A DNA stretch of 64,000 bases from Branchiostoma belcheri (lineage: Eukaryota; Chordata; Leptocardii; Amphioxiformes; Branchiostomatidae): NCBI RefSeq assembly GCF_001625305.1, contig NW_017802379.1, positions 6,980,486 through 7,044,485 on the forward strand, read 5' to 3'. The translations under genes were made by a program, and so were the position numbers. Of the stretch, positions 43,496 through 57,600 are shown one piece after another. Positions within the stretch are counted from its first letter, which is position 1. Every line of letters begins with the position of its first letter. Below the pieces are notes generated by a model, which was not told the DNA's origin, did not search any database, and was given only the letters and a program-made list of their open reading frames with translations.

Positions 43496-45643
43496 CAAAT
43501 GGTTGGAAATACACTCGTTGACGACAAACAACAAACACTAAAAAAAATCAGTGTTGTGTCAGAAAGTACACATTTGCCAAATCACCTTTTATTTCATTCA
43601 GCTACAAACTGTAGGTAATTCATTATAAGATTATACACATAGTCTAAAAACAGCAAGGGGCATCATATACTTTTGTGAATCACAATAAAAAGAATAGAAG
43701 CCAGTTTATCTGTAGAACTGTTGAATAATCTGCTACACCATAGCTAGCTTTAAAGTTCAGTTATGTTGTATACAGCCAGAATTGTCAATACCATTGTGTA
43801 CAAACTTCAACCTTCACATCATGTCATACACTGTAAGAATGTTGATACTAAATCTCTTGTGTGAATCTTCACAATTTCAAACATAATTGGAAATGATAGT
43901 ATATATATCCTTCCACTGTTCACATTATTTTATACACAAACAAGTGCAATACATTCTGAAGACCTGGCTAATGTAAAAGTTACATGTGTGTCCAAATGTG
44001 ATATCAATAAAAAAATCCATACATTCAAGAAATGAACCTGCAAGCTCGTACTGATATGTTAAGGAAGCCAAATAAGTATTGAAGTACTGTGGCATTTATA
44101 TTAAGTTGTGTACAATATCAGAACCTGGGCTAACTGTAGGAAAAGTACAACCAAACCTCACAATAATTACCTCTCAAAAGCAGTCAATTTTATAACTGCA
44201 GTCACCACGGCAAGTTACATACAATTGGCAATTTTTGTACAATTAACAAAAGCCTTTGTATCTCATATTACTACATGTAGTACCATTTTAGAGATATTTT
44301 ACATTGACATGTGATTATTAGAAGACAATTAAAAAAGCCTGTTTCTAGTGCTTGAAAACTTGCCAATTGCCCTGTGAAAAGACACACTGCAAATACCACT
44401 ACCACAATCAATCACAACAAAGTTGACACATTTTCAACGATTACTTACACCTTGAACATACACTCAATCAACACCAATTTATAATGTGCATTAACCTAAA
44501 TCATCATCTTATAATAAAACACCGATTTCTGACACAAGTATAAAGGTTTAAAAGGTGATTGTGTTGCTGTGTTCTACACTCTTTCAAAGGCCACTCACAG
44601 TCAATAACCAATGACATGTACTTTATTCTTATATACTCTCTTATCTATTTTTGTATGCTGTGTAATATGGACTACACAATGACTGTCACCAGGTTTTAAA
44701 TTCTACAGCAAAAAATGCTTGTAATACATTGTTTGTTTCCCTTCAAACATGACCTTCTCCAGGTTAACTTCAATATATGCACATTGGCCTGTGCATTTAA
44801 TTTATGCAGCAGTAAAGGGTATCTGAATATATTAAGTGTGGCTGTTGACTTTCTCAGTCCCTCTTTGGTGGTAAAAAAAGTTTAACATAGAATATCTTTC
44901 CCTTCAATGCATACGCGCATACATACAAGTAAATAGTTTTCCTTTCTCAATCCAAATTTTGACAATTTCATATATCTTCAAATTCAAAAACAACAGAATG
45001 CTATTGTAATATCTGTATCATGACTGTTTTATTGAGAAAATAATGATTTATAGATTCTAAAATGAGTGGTGTTGGTGGTAGATAATACAACATTCTTCAA
45101 TTCTCACTGTTTAAAAAATAGCTTTTCTATAACCATAGTTCTAACCCTTTAAAACCTTACTGCTCTTTATCATTCTAAATCTTTAAAGAAGCTTCAGATA
45201 TGGTACTTTCATTCTATTTTTGTTTTTGCATGATTTGATCTTGTCTTCTGAAGCTTTCAATGTGATATAAGGCACCACACACTGTTTTGCATGCAAGTAC
45301 TAGTATATAGGAATGATTGACTTCGAAATTCCGGATACTGTATTTGACATCTATCAATGACTAGTAGTTGCTGTTTATCTTTAATGCTTATTTGAACCCC
45401 TTCATACCATACCACTACTCCATGTACCAAATATTAAAAGGACATCTAAAGGCTTTATGATGATGCAAAGCAAATGCTGAGCCACCATGATCCATCAGCT
45501 AACCATTTCTCTTATACTTGTAGCATACACCAATGTAATACAACACAAAATGTCACAAAAGTGATTAAGTGGTACAAAATTGACCCTTGACATGTGACCC
45601 TTGACCTGTAACCCCTGTGCCTGCTGACCCCTGACCTCCTGAC
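43496..45643 (-). other. Probable long NXN 3' UTR
   Basis: About 2 kb of AT-rich sequence with no repeat family recognised follows the NXN stop. TTTATT at 43588-43593 (AATAAA on the minus strand) could be the poly(A) signal. Extent inferred only. Confidence 0.35.
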
Positions 45644-48600
45644 CTATCCCCTGAGAGCCTTGGGCTCTAAGGAGCCTGCCTGGTACTTTTCTACGAAGTC
45701 TTTGGCCACTTCCTGGGTGACCTCTTCCTCTGGACAGACGTAGATCTTCTGGTCAGGGATGTCCAGGATGACCAGTAGGGGATCGCGATCCTCCAGGCTG
45801 GCAAAGTCTCGAAGAGAATCCACAATTTCATCCTGTAGGAAAAACAGATGATGAAGATTCTTATTTGATGTATTTTATGGTGGATTTTCAGCAAAACTAA
45901 AGGCTTGGATTCCATGCTCTTGAGGCCATTCAATTTCTTTAGTCAATTTCTTTATTGCACTAATTCAAATGTACATCAGCAGGGGGAGAATAACTACTAC
46001 CCCCTGAATTGAGTACCATTTGTCACACAAAAAAAATTGAGAGACAATACATGAACATCTAAATAAGGTATATACTGTAAATTGTAATGTATGAGAGCAT
46101 AGCACTTAGGAATGTTGGTAGTATCAGAGTCTTACCTCTCCTGCATAGAAGAAGAACAAGTCAGGGTCTTCGCCCTTTTCTGCTGTCTTGGCATGTGATG
46201 CATCTGCAATTGGCTGGAGAGCCTGCTTGGCATCCTCCATTCCCTTGTCACTTCCATCTACAACAGGGAAAATATAGGTTATATAGGAGCTCAAACTCTG
46301 CTTGAAATAGTTTCTTTTGTGCATCTGTATGCTAAATGTACATGTTTGATGCAAAAATACAACTGAACAATCATGCAATATTTCTTACCTGTGAAAAGAA
46401 TGACTGATGTCTCTTCGTTCAGGGTTCCTGCATACTGTTGTTCCAGCATGTTCAGAGGCTTGGGGATCCAGGGGAACTCCTGTGGAACATATGTACACAT
46501 TTTACATGTAGCACTGATCACTATATCAGACAAGAGTGCTGCTCAGAACCAAGAGGTATCAGGTTCGAATCCCGTCGTTCGAATCACCAATCTTGTGCCT
46601 TTGGGATTAAGGCACTTAACATGAATTTCACACTACATTTTGTCTCAAAACTCAAGACCTCAAAGTCTGCAAACCTACCTTTCCGTCTGGGTCGGCCCCG
46701 ACTGCCCCCCTCCCATCCTTGGTAATGATCTTGCCTGTCTCCAGGTTTTCCACAATTATCAGTGTTGGGATTCCTGTGAAAGGCATGCATCAGATGCAAT
46801 TTGTCAATAATACAATATCTTTCTTTACAAAACCAGAGAGTACATATTTTGCATTCTGCATAGTTGGGAACCGACAAATAAAAGACAGCTGAAGCGTACT
46901 TGTTGTCAGCCATGTAAACTATTGTAAGTACAAGTAAAGCCACTTGTGTATACAGAAACAGCACAGCGCTTTTTGTTTACCTCAATATAATTTTGTAATG
47001 ATACTCAATAGAAGCACACAATACAATTCTTTCTTAAAGCTACCTTTTCTGTCTTGTGTGACCTACATGTACATGTATGTGAACACTCTGGAGTCCATTA
47101 AAATGCCATACACTTGTTCTAGTGCTAATGTTTACACTGTACATGTGTCTGAATAGCACTGGGGTCGCCATGTTTGCATGTAAGCAAACACAGGGATGAG
47201 AAATGGGGACAGTGATTATTGGCGGCACTAGCAAATATGCAGTCTTTGCATTCTCTTATAATGTTCCGAACTTATGAGGTATGACAGAGAAAATGTTAAT
47301 ATTTACAACAAAAGGAAGAAGTACTAGCAAAATAGTAATAGTACTTGTCTAGTATATCAGTCTCTTCTCTTCAATACCATTGTTCAACTAAGTGATAGAA
47401 GCTCCTTGGTTCAACTGTTTTCAAAATGTTGTGCATGGAATGTTCAAGTTATGAGAAGTATGACAGATCAGAGAGAATGATAATTCTACAACAGAAGGAA
47501 GTACTAGTAATAGTAATAGTACTAGTATATCAATCTCTTCTCTTCAATGCCATTGTTCAACTGTTTTCAAAATGTTGTCCATTGTATGATTGTGGTTGAC
47601 TGTACAGAAAATGTTAACAGTTTGTGAGAGTCATCTGGAACATTTCCACATCTATGGCGAGGGTCCAGATGTCAGCTAAGGTCTGTGTTGACGTTGTTGC
47701 TAGGACCCATGACCGCTGTCTACAAGCCAGGGTGATGATTAGCCTGCAGCAGACTGCCCAAGTCTGCTTCACATCAAAGATGAGGACGGAATGAGAAACA
47801 CTTTTCGTAATGCTAATGGAGTTTAAAATGTGGGCTGAGACTTTTAAACGGTCCTTGACTGGCACCTTAAGAAGAAGTTTTGAAGGTTATGTGCTCCTGG
47901 AAACTGGCCAAGAGAAGGAAGTGCATTCCTTATGTCTTGTTAGGAGTCTTGTGGATTGGAAGAATATCAGCAGTGGTAGAAATCCTTTTTTCTCAGTGCT
48001 CTGCAATATTGCAGAATGCCAAAATTTTGTTCTGCAATTCGGAAATACGTTCTGCAAATACACACTTAAAAGTCCGGATCTAAACCTGTAGTGTGTACAA
48101 AATTGCATGTTGGCAAACATTTTACATGCATAATCACTCGTATATTATGTAGAGTCAGTAATAAACACAAAAACTCTTAAACACCATTGAACCCCTAGCT
48201 TGCTTTTTTCAGCCTGCAAAAAATGAAGGCTGCATAATTTTTCTTCAAAAATATTGAAAATGTCTCAGTCTGCAAAATGCAGACTGCAGATGGGGATTTT
48301 GAACACTGCTATGAAAACATGCTATGACTATGAACATTGCTATGAAAAGCACTTGGAAAGTGGTACTAATGGTTTATAAAATCGGGTAATTGGTAAGGTT
48401 CAGAAAGGTGCCAGCATGGATTTTCCTCTGAGCTTTATCTCATTATCCTGTTTCCAAGCACACCAGGTTCAGGGCTTTAGGCGTAACCTTTGGGATTGTC
48501 CAGGGAATCAAAGGGATTGCTATTATTAGCCCTCCTTAGTGAGGTATGTGGGCTAGCTCCTTTGTTGATCTGATCCTTATGACAGTCACTACAATGAGTA

Positions 48601-51600
48601 CATTTTGTACATTAGACCTTGAAGTACATCCCTCAACATTAAATTTTGGTATGTTCTGATCAATAAAGTTACCTAAAATTTTTTTCATGATAAAGGCCTT
48701 CTGTGGAAAGGCCCACTAGCTGGTCTATCTGAACCTGCTTTCTATGAGCAGCAAGGCCTGAAAGGCATGACTGTTCCCAGGTTTGGAACAATCATGACCT
48801 AACAGTAAACTAAAATGACAGCTGGCATGAGGTACTTTAAAAGGGTACTGCTTGGACTTACACAATCAATGAACATCTGAAACAGTCCCTATATGATCTG
48901 TATCCATAGTCGGTATAACCACCCCTCAGTGTAACACACCAGCTTCGCAGACATGTGAATGTATGTGTACCAAACAACTTGTTACACCTAGCCTTTGGAA
49001 ATCTTAACTCTTAATATTGCTTACAGCTATCTAGGGATGATGCCCCTACTGTACTTGCAATTGGTGGGAGCAAGTACCACTCTGCAATAGCTCTAGGAAA
49101 AGTGAACTCTGTATCAACACTATCATCATCACCACCAGTACAAAAAAAAAATGTATATCACCCACCTGCAATGCCATACATCTGTGACAGAGTCTTTTTT
49201 CTGGGGTCTTCGTAGGGCAACGCCAGCCAAGGCATGGTTTTGAAGTAATCGTTGAAGGACTCCTCGGCACGGTCTGAGCTGGCGAAGATGATCTCAAAAT
49301 CCTTGTTCTCATCCTTGATCTTCTGGTACGTCTTTGCCAGTACTGGGGTGAAGCTACGACAGGGAGGACACTGTGTAAGGAGGAATAACTTGGTAAGTAC
49401 AAAACGTATGGACATGTAGTGTGCAAAATCTTTGATTTCTTGCATTGGAACAATACAATGTATCAAGTTCACTCTTCTCATTCAAAATCAAGGCAATAAA
49501 CTGTTTACAACATTGATATCCTTTTCTAACATTGTCATTGGAATGCATGATGCACTGTAAAATGTTGTCTTTCTCATAGAGTAATAGGTGAATATTGCTG
49601 GTTTGATAGTTTATAATTATATGACAATAACATTGGCTAAAGGAAGAGCACCTATATGGATGTTCTAGCCAGCCGTCATCTCAAATCTCTTTGACGTAAC
49701 ATCATGTCAAGTGCCAAAGGTGTGGCAATCCTAAGGGGAAAATTTTTACATCTTGGCCCCTCCAATGCTATTTCCAATGCACTTTGAAGGGCAAATTTTG
49801 CTCCTAGACTAACCTTAATTTTGTATCTTTACACACTGATTTTTGTCTGTTAAAGTGACACGATAGGGTAAAAATTTCTGTCTGTCATGAGCAGCAAAGT
49901 TCCGTCAAATGACGGAAAGATGGACGGCTAAGAACACTGAACTACATTACTGTATACCCTTACCCAATGAGCTGAGAAGTACAGCCCAACAGGCCGCCCA
50001 GCGAGTGTAGAAACGTCCACCTCCTCGGTTGACTCCCCATTACGGCGAAGCAGCTTGCCCTGCAGGATCTCTGACAGAGGCTTGGGGTGCCAGGGGAAAG
50101 ACTCGGCCTTTGGGTCCTCTGAAACGCGTAATCTGCCGTCCTTGGTGATGAGTTTGCCAGTGGAGGCATCCAGGATCACAAACGTGGGGATACCCTGCAC
50201 CTTGAACTTTTTAGACAACTTGGCCTGCAGATAAAGCAAAGAACAGAATTTATGATAAATCATCATTTGTTTTCATATTTTTTCCAGTTTGTTATCAGCC
50301 AAGAGACAATGCTTAAGTGTAAAATGCTTGAAATATTGGGTGCAACATTGTGCACCTTAGTGCACCCAAATTTGCAGCTGTGCACCCACTTTTTTTCTAT
50401 GGGTGCACCTGTGCACACAAATATCTTCGTAGGTTTACGTATGTAAGGAAAATACATGTTGTACATGTAATACATGAATTACTAGTCTAGTAGTATACAG
50501 TACATGTATCTGTCAGAAAAATAATAAAATCATTGTTGTAATACTTTTCTTTAGAAATGCGATATAATTATTTTTTGTTGACATTCTACTTATATTCTAT
50601 TTCATATATGGTGCACCCAAAAACTTTTCGTGCTACATTGTAGTGCACCTATTCCCAAAAATGAATTTTGAGCCCTGCTTTTGCAGTTCTGTTTAAGGCT
50701 TTGACCATATAGTTTTACATGACTATACATGTAGTTGGATCATTCCTGACTCACAAAACTATGACAGTTGTTTGAAACTATATACAGCTACATTTTGTAC
50801 CAGCCTAGAGTCTTCCATCTCCTGCCCACCAACAGACATGTCCAGTCATAAAATACCGGATTTTTGACCCAATTAAAATACCAAATGTGACCCACAGGTC
50901 ACTGGCAAGTTCCTGAGACAGGTCAGTCTAACTGTACTGATCCTAGCCTATCATATCGTCATCGTAAGTTACTTGTATTTTTATATGAAAGTAATATATG
51001 GTATTGAGGTACTGTATAATACAATCATGTCCTGGTCATCAGTGGGTGGAAAGAGGTATGAGTTATAATGAGAATTAAACTGTTCTTCAACTAAATAAAA
51101 ATTGACTCACTGGAATTTTCGCAACCCGTGCTTGATCATGATCATCATCCTTCATTATGCTCATGGTTAGAACAAGCTGAAATTATACTATCCCACTGAC
51201 AACTGCAATTCCACCATACAATGATTCAATGTGTACTTCAATCTAGGTGAAATATTTTCCATCACTCTAATGCTTGAACCCTTGAATGGTGTACCATACT
51301 GTATGTGCCCCCTGGCATCCAATAGGCTCACAGGTCAGTCAGATAAAAGCTTTAGGATCATGACCTTGTTGGCCATGTTCATATCAGGGTCACCTCATCC
51401 CTGATAATTGGGCACAGGCTTTACCTCCTGAGGAGAAGCTCTGCTTGTAAAAGCCTATAAGAGGATTCTAAAAATTGTAAATCACAACCTAAGGCTAGTC
51501 AGGGTGGGTTTGATTCTTGAGAGACTGACTAAACCACTCACTACAGCTGGTACATATACAGAATTCGAAATCCTTTTTTTCTCAGGTTGCTCACTGGGCA

Positions 51601-54600
51601 ACAAAAGCCCCAAACTACATGTAGCTTGCCCACCTATATATATTTCAGGTTGCCATCAACGTAACACCGGCTGTTAATTTTAAAGGGTTAACCATAAGCC
51701 AGGCCACCTGTAAATAAAAAGGGATTGCTCACATGCTTTCTGAGGAGGACATACATAGTGCATTTTTTTCAGAAGCCATATGCTGGGCCACTGTAAACTC
51801 TTAAAAGGTCGCTTTAAGGCCACACCAATTTAATTTCTTGGTTAACGGATTCGCCTCTTCATTTTTTTCTGATTTGCAAATAAAAATAAAAATTCAGAAT
51901 TAACTGCAAAATGCTCATATTTTGCCCTGAACAGTTGAAAACAGTCCTTTTCTTATTACTTGTTACAGTCATTCCATCTTTCAATGCAGTGCTACCATTA
52001 AAAGTTCAAAATTCATTGTTTAAATTTTGAACCAGCCTGGTGTGTTGACTTAATGGCTCCAATCGTACCATTTTGGGCCATTTTGGATGCCTAGGCCTGT
52101 TTTTATTTTTTATTTTTTTTCGCCCGCCCGCTCCATTATTTTTCTAGAAAAATCCGTTAACCAAGAAATTAAATTGGTGTGGCCTAAGTAAAAAAAAAAG
52201 ATAACTTGAGCGCCGGTCAACCTAACATCTCCATTAATTATAAGGCTCACACAAAAACGATGACTTGCGCGGCTAGAGTGTGAGAGAATTTTGAACCCTG
52301 TATTATATGAATGGTACAATTACAAATTTTGCATCTAGATTAGTGATTATAACATGTTATCTAGTATATGTAAAGGAATTATTCTTCTACAGAAATACAG
52401 CTGATACATGTTTCCCAGACCATTCTATCTGCTATTCCTATGATTTTCTGGGAACTCGGATCAATCTCTACAAACTTAATGGCATGGGCAGGGCGGAAGC
52501 ATGCTAATACTGCTGGTGACACTGTGACTGCAGTTCCAAATTGAAACTTGATCAGATTTGCATTGACTGATGGAAAGAAGGAATCCAATACTTTCAAACA
52601 GTCTTATTTTATCAGCTGTGTCCTCAGGATATTCAGGGAAAAGAAAGGAAAAGTACATGTAATCCTAGGAAAAGTATAGCTCCCATGAAGTGTTGTAAAG
52701 ATGTGTATATAATATAAAATGTTCTGAAATTTCATTTATGGATTATCATTGTTGCACTTTCAAAGTTCAGGAACAAACATTTTTATGGCAAAGATTTTGT
52801 GGTCATAGGAACATAAATCGTAACTCTGGTGAGATAGAAATTAAACATTTCAGCAACAGGACACAAACTAGCTTACTAGGGTGTTCTTTGCTATTATCAG
52901 TAAAAACAAACACTCTTGACAGGTCCACTTTGAATGTGGGCACAAGGGATTGTCACACTCACAGTTGAGAGATTGGGTTTCTCTATACCTCCCAAGGTCC
53001 TATCTCTCATAACACAGAAAAAATAAACCATACTCTAAAGCAACCAGGAAGAGCTTACAGAGGGTAACTACTTTGGACATACCCTAAATATCCTTTTATT
53101 TGATTATAAACAAACAGAAAATTGTTGTAATATTTTGGAGGTTGCCCCAAACACTTTGTCTGGCAACAGGATGTGATAGACATAACAAAGCATAATACAA
53201 GAAAGATGTGACCTGTAGATGTAATGCCCTAATGACCAAGAAATGCTGGGGTCACTAAGGGTCATAGTGGTCAAGGTGAGGTCAACAAGGTCACCACGTA
53301 CAGTGTTGAGGTACATGTATAACTACTAGTACTGGGATAGTGGAAGAAAATGCTCCAAAATATGGTAAGAAAAATCTGTATGATAAGATAATGTGGTTCA
53401 ACACTGGAAAATCCATAAACTATACATACTTATCAATCATGAACCTGCATTTTCAATGAAGTTGGTAACTCAAAAATTATGTTTTGCTTGGAAAAAAATA
53501 TTGAACACAATAATGTGCCTGCATGCACACATATACATGTATATGGAGCTCATCTGTTTTTACATGTAGCAGCATGCATATAGATATACTATATGGACTA
53601 AACATTTTTTAGACAACTTCCGATGAAAAATGAGGTCTGTGGTGTTACTTAAGAGATTTATGTCAGAAATAAACTGTCTGCTTGTCAACATGTGGAACTA
53701 GAGTAACTAAAGCAGTGGGAGGGAGACTACATGCAGTTTTGAGACAGTGAAATCTGTCTGCTTTGATTAACATTACACATATTCCTTCTACATTCAGCTG
53801 CATATAATGTATATTGTAGAAAATGTTATTATAAAATCATTGATGTACCTGATTGTATCCTAAATGATTCTTTGAAATGCTAATACATACTGACATTGAG
53901 ATAATCTAAAAACATCTGTCCAATAATGAAATTCACTCCAGAATTTGAACAAAATCATCTCAAAAATCTATACAAAAATGATTTTGACTACGATATTTAA
54001 CACCGTGAGTTCGATTTCCAGACACATTTGCCAGACATGCGATAATATGCCAGATGTCTGATTGTGTGCAAGTGACTCAAAGTGCCACAAGAATTGGCAA
54101 CAGCCCAAGTCTTAATGGTATCAAGCATGCAAGAAAGGCATTACGATTTCTGTGACCCATTTCTGCAACAACAAATTCCAGATGACATCTCGCCAATCTT
54201 ATTCTTGGGTAAATTTCACAGAAAGGATTGAAAACTGGACTTTTAGATATGTCTTAGGGTTTAGATATTTACAGAATTGTGTTGAATATCCAGTAGTGAT
54301 AGTGTGTTTACAGTTATTGATACAATAATGGATTGGGTCAAACAACTTTTAGGTATAATATTGCAGGCGAGATTATATAATAATCTCTTAGCCTCTCTTC
54401 TTTATTTTAGAAACTTAAACATTGAAAATACATGTAGCTTATGTAAGTCATGGCCTACATGTATATAGAACATGGCCTAGAGCTGACTGAATTAACTGTT
54501 TCATCTGTGGTATGTTAGAGGAACAATGAACGACTGTTGGTTACATAGCAGGAATAACTCACATATTTCTAAACTCTATACATGCAGGTGTGCTTGGCAG

Positions 54601-57600
54601 CGATTCTCTTCCAAAATTCCAAAGAGGTTGATAGCAAGGTTTTGTAACATTCTAATAGAAAAACTTCGACAAGTCACATACAAACACTTAATTCTAGATG
54701 TTTTCAGATTCTTAAGCCTTCTTTCTCTGGTTCATTCATTATTCACTAGTACATGTATCATCACTGTGCACGATTAATAATGGATGAAGGACTAGCAAAT
54801 AGTTATTAGAGAAATATATAGAGAGAAAGGAAAAACTCATCCAAACATTTCAAGACTTGATAAATGTAGACAAGCTCAATGAGCTGTCAACTGATCATTA
54901 TCATAACAAATTATATATAGAGTAACTGTTGTACTAATTTCCTAACAAAGCTGAGGCCACACCAATTTAATTTGTTGGTTCTCGGATTTTTTCAGAAAAA
55001 TATGAAGCGACAGGGCGAAAAAATAAAAACAGGTCTAGGCATCCTATTATAGCCCCAAATGCTATGATAGGAGCCATAAAGGCAACAGAAAAGGCTGGTT
55101 TAATTTTTTTAACAATGAATTTTGAACTTTTAGTCAAACCACTGCATTGATAGATGGAAAAATTGTAAAAACTAGGAAGGAAAGGACTTTCCTCAACTGG
55201 TTGGGGGACAAAATATGAGCATTTTTGTGTTGCTTCAGAAGCAAACTTTTTTTTGGCAAATCAGAAAAAAATGAAGAGGCGAATCCGAGAACCAACAAAT
55301 TAAATTGGTGTGGCCTTATACAAGAATGACATAGACCCGGTTTACACGACGACAAAAACCTGGCGTACGATAATGGCGTACGCACGCGATCGTACGACAA
55401 TTGCGTACGACCATTTTTTCCAGCGTGTAAACCGGCCCCACCTATCGTACGCACCTTGCGTACGCCACTTTGCGTATTTTACGCAATTTGCGTACGCCAC
55501 CTCGAAGGCAGGCGTACGATCGTGTACGATCGCCCAGCGGGGAGTCAGGATGCCTCCCCGCCTCGTGTAAACGCGACTGATCGTACGAACGGCGTTCGCA
55601 AGCACTTCCCTGTTGCAGGAGGTCAGGGGTCATATGCAAATTCCATTCTTCTTCCCGCGCCTGTGAAAACCCACGCCGTGTTTAATACTGATCTTTACTC
55701 TGCTTTCTCTGATCCGTTTCGGTTTTCCTTTTGTTTTTTTATCGTATTTGATTTGTTTGTTGTTTTGCTGAGCCTGTTTGCTCGCGACTGCCGCAACTGA
55801 CCATGGCAGAAGTGCGCAATAGCTCTAACTGTCACGTTCCCACACTGACCGATCGATCCCGCCTTGAGCTTGAATGGTTGCAATGACTGCAAAAATTGCT
55901 GCCCGTTGGATCTCATGGTACCGCTCCCTGCGACGTCCAACCCTTCTTCTACGCAATGCCCGGCGACGCAAGTACATCCGCGAAAAGAAGAATAGCAACA
56001 TGTGACGCATGAAGAACAGAAAAAGAGCCTGTTCTCCTGCCATTTTGAAAATAGCGCTATGTCAAAGCTCGCGGCGGGTCAAATGGGGTCACGATAGTGT
56101 GGAGCGCTGCGGGAGTCCCGGCGCTGTCCGTCCCGCTCCGTGTAAACCGAAACGGACGTACGATCGCGTGCGTACGCCATTATCGTACGCCAGGTTTTTG
56201 TCGTCGTGTGTCGTGTAAACCGGGTCATAGTACTAGCATTTTGAAGAAGACTGCCCCTCCCCACAACATGTTCTAGACAAGATGCCCCCCTCTCTAATCA
56301 CTGCTGATGGACATGATAGACTAACTGCTGACTGAGTAATGGTCCCTTCTGTCTCCTATTGTTTATCTGGCTGTCAGACAAGAAGTGATATAAGCCTGCT
56401 GCTGACCCCTGAGGGATAGGTTTGCACTAGACAGACAGGAACAAGTTGAGGGGGGATGGACATGTATAAACGCATTAGCAATCTTGGTAATTTTAGATGC
56501 TAACAGCTTTTGGGCTTGGATGACTGACTACATTAGTCATTACTATGAAAATTGAAATTGAGAACAATTAAAGCTGTCACATTTATACATTGTACATTAA
56601 TATTATTAATGTTGAGGAGAGATGGACTAAGTGTATAAACGAATTAGCAATCTTGGTAATTTCAGATGCTTAGGACTAGGGCTACATTACTATGAAAATT
56701 GAAATGGAAAACAGTTGAAGGTATCACATATGCATACATTTTATAACACAAATGCTGATCAAACGAAAAAAACAAATAAAACTTATCAAATAGGGAAATG
56801 GCTCTGAGTCACAGTATTTTTATTGGTTTCAGTACAAATATGTTAACAGTCGATACTATATGCTCATCATGGCCTTAAACACACATAGGCCTTTCCTGCA
56901 TGTGTCCTTGGATTATCCCATTCCATGTAATAGGAGATGTGGTAGACTGAGGCATGGTAAAAATGTGACCCACAGTCAACCCATGTAAGGAGGCCATGCT
57001 CAAGCTACAGCAAGTCCCAATTCAGCACTAGTGTTTTCAGGCTAGGGGCAAGCAGGGAAAATGATTTCCCATTGCTGCAAAATCACATCACGGCAATGGT
57101 AAAACATGCTGGAATAAGTTGTTTTTACAGTAATATCAGTAGTAAAAACCCATTCTAGAGAATAATATGATTCTAATCATGCAAGAAAGCAATGTCCCAA
57201 AATCAACCTTATCAAATCTAAGAGGATATTCTTAGAGCAAGGAGGTTATCCAAATGGAAGTTACATGTAGTTTGCTTGCTGAGTTCTTTGCTAAATATCT
57301 CTGGGGAAATATTGCTAAAGCTTTCTGATCCTTTTTGCATGTTAACTTAGCATGTATCAATATAGATTTTGCATATTATTTTATAGGAGCATACATGTAG
57401 GAAAATCATTTTAAAAATATTATTTATACAATTTCAACTTCAAGCAAATTTATTCTGTTGCAGAACTGATTCTATTAGTATGAAGCTACAAAGTTATGAA
57501 TATGAATCAGATTGTATAGCAAACCAAAGGAAGGATAATTTCAATTTCCTTCTTTCCTCTCCTTGACACCCTACTGCTAGTATCCGGAGTAATGATATCT

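Noticed and set aside
43153-43538. Overlapping Cys/Val-rich minus-strand frames
   Set aside because: They are translations of the minisatellite, with the repeated STKDR peptide coming from the core motif.
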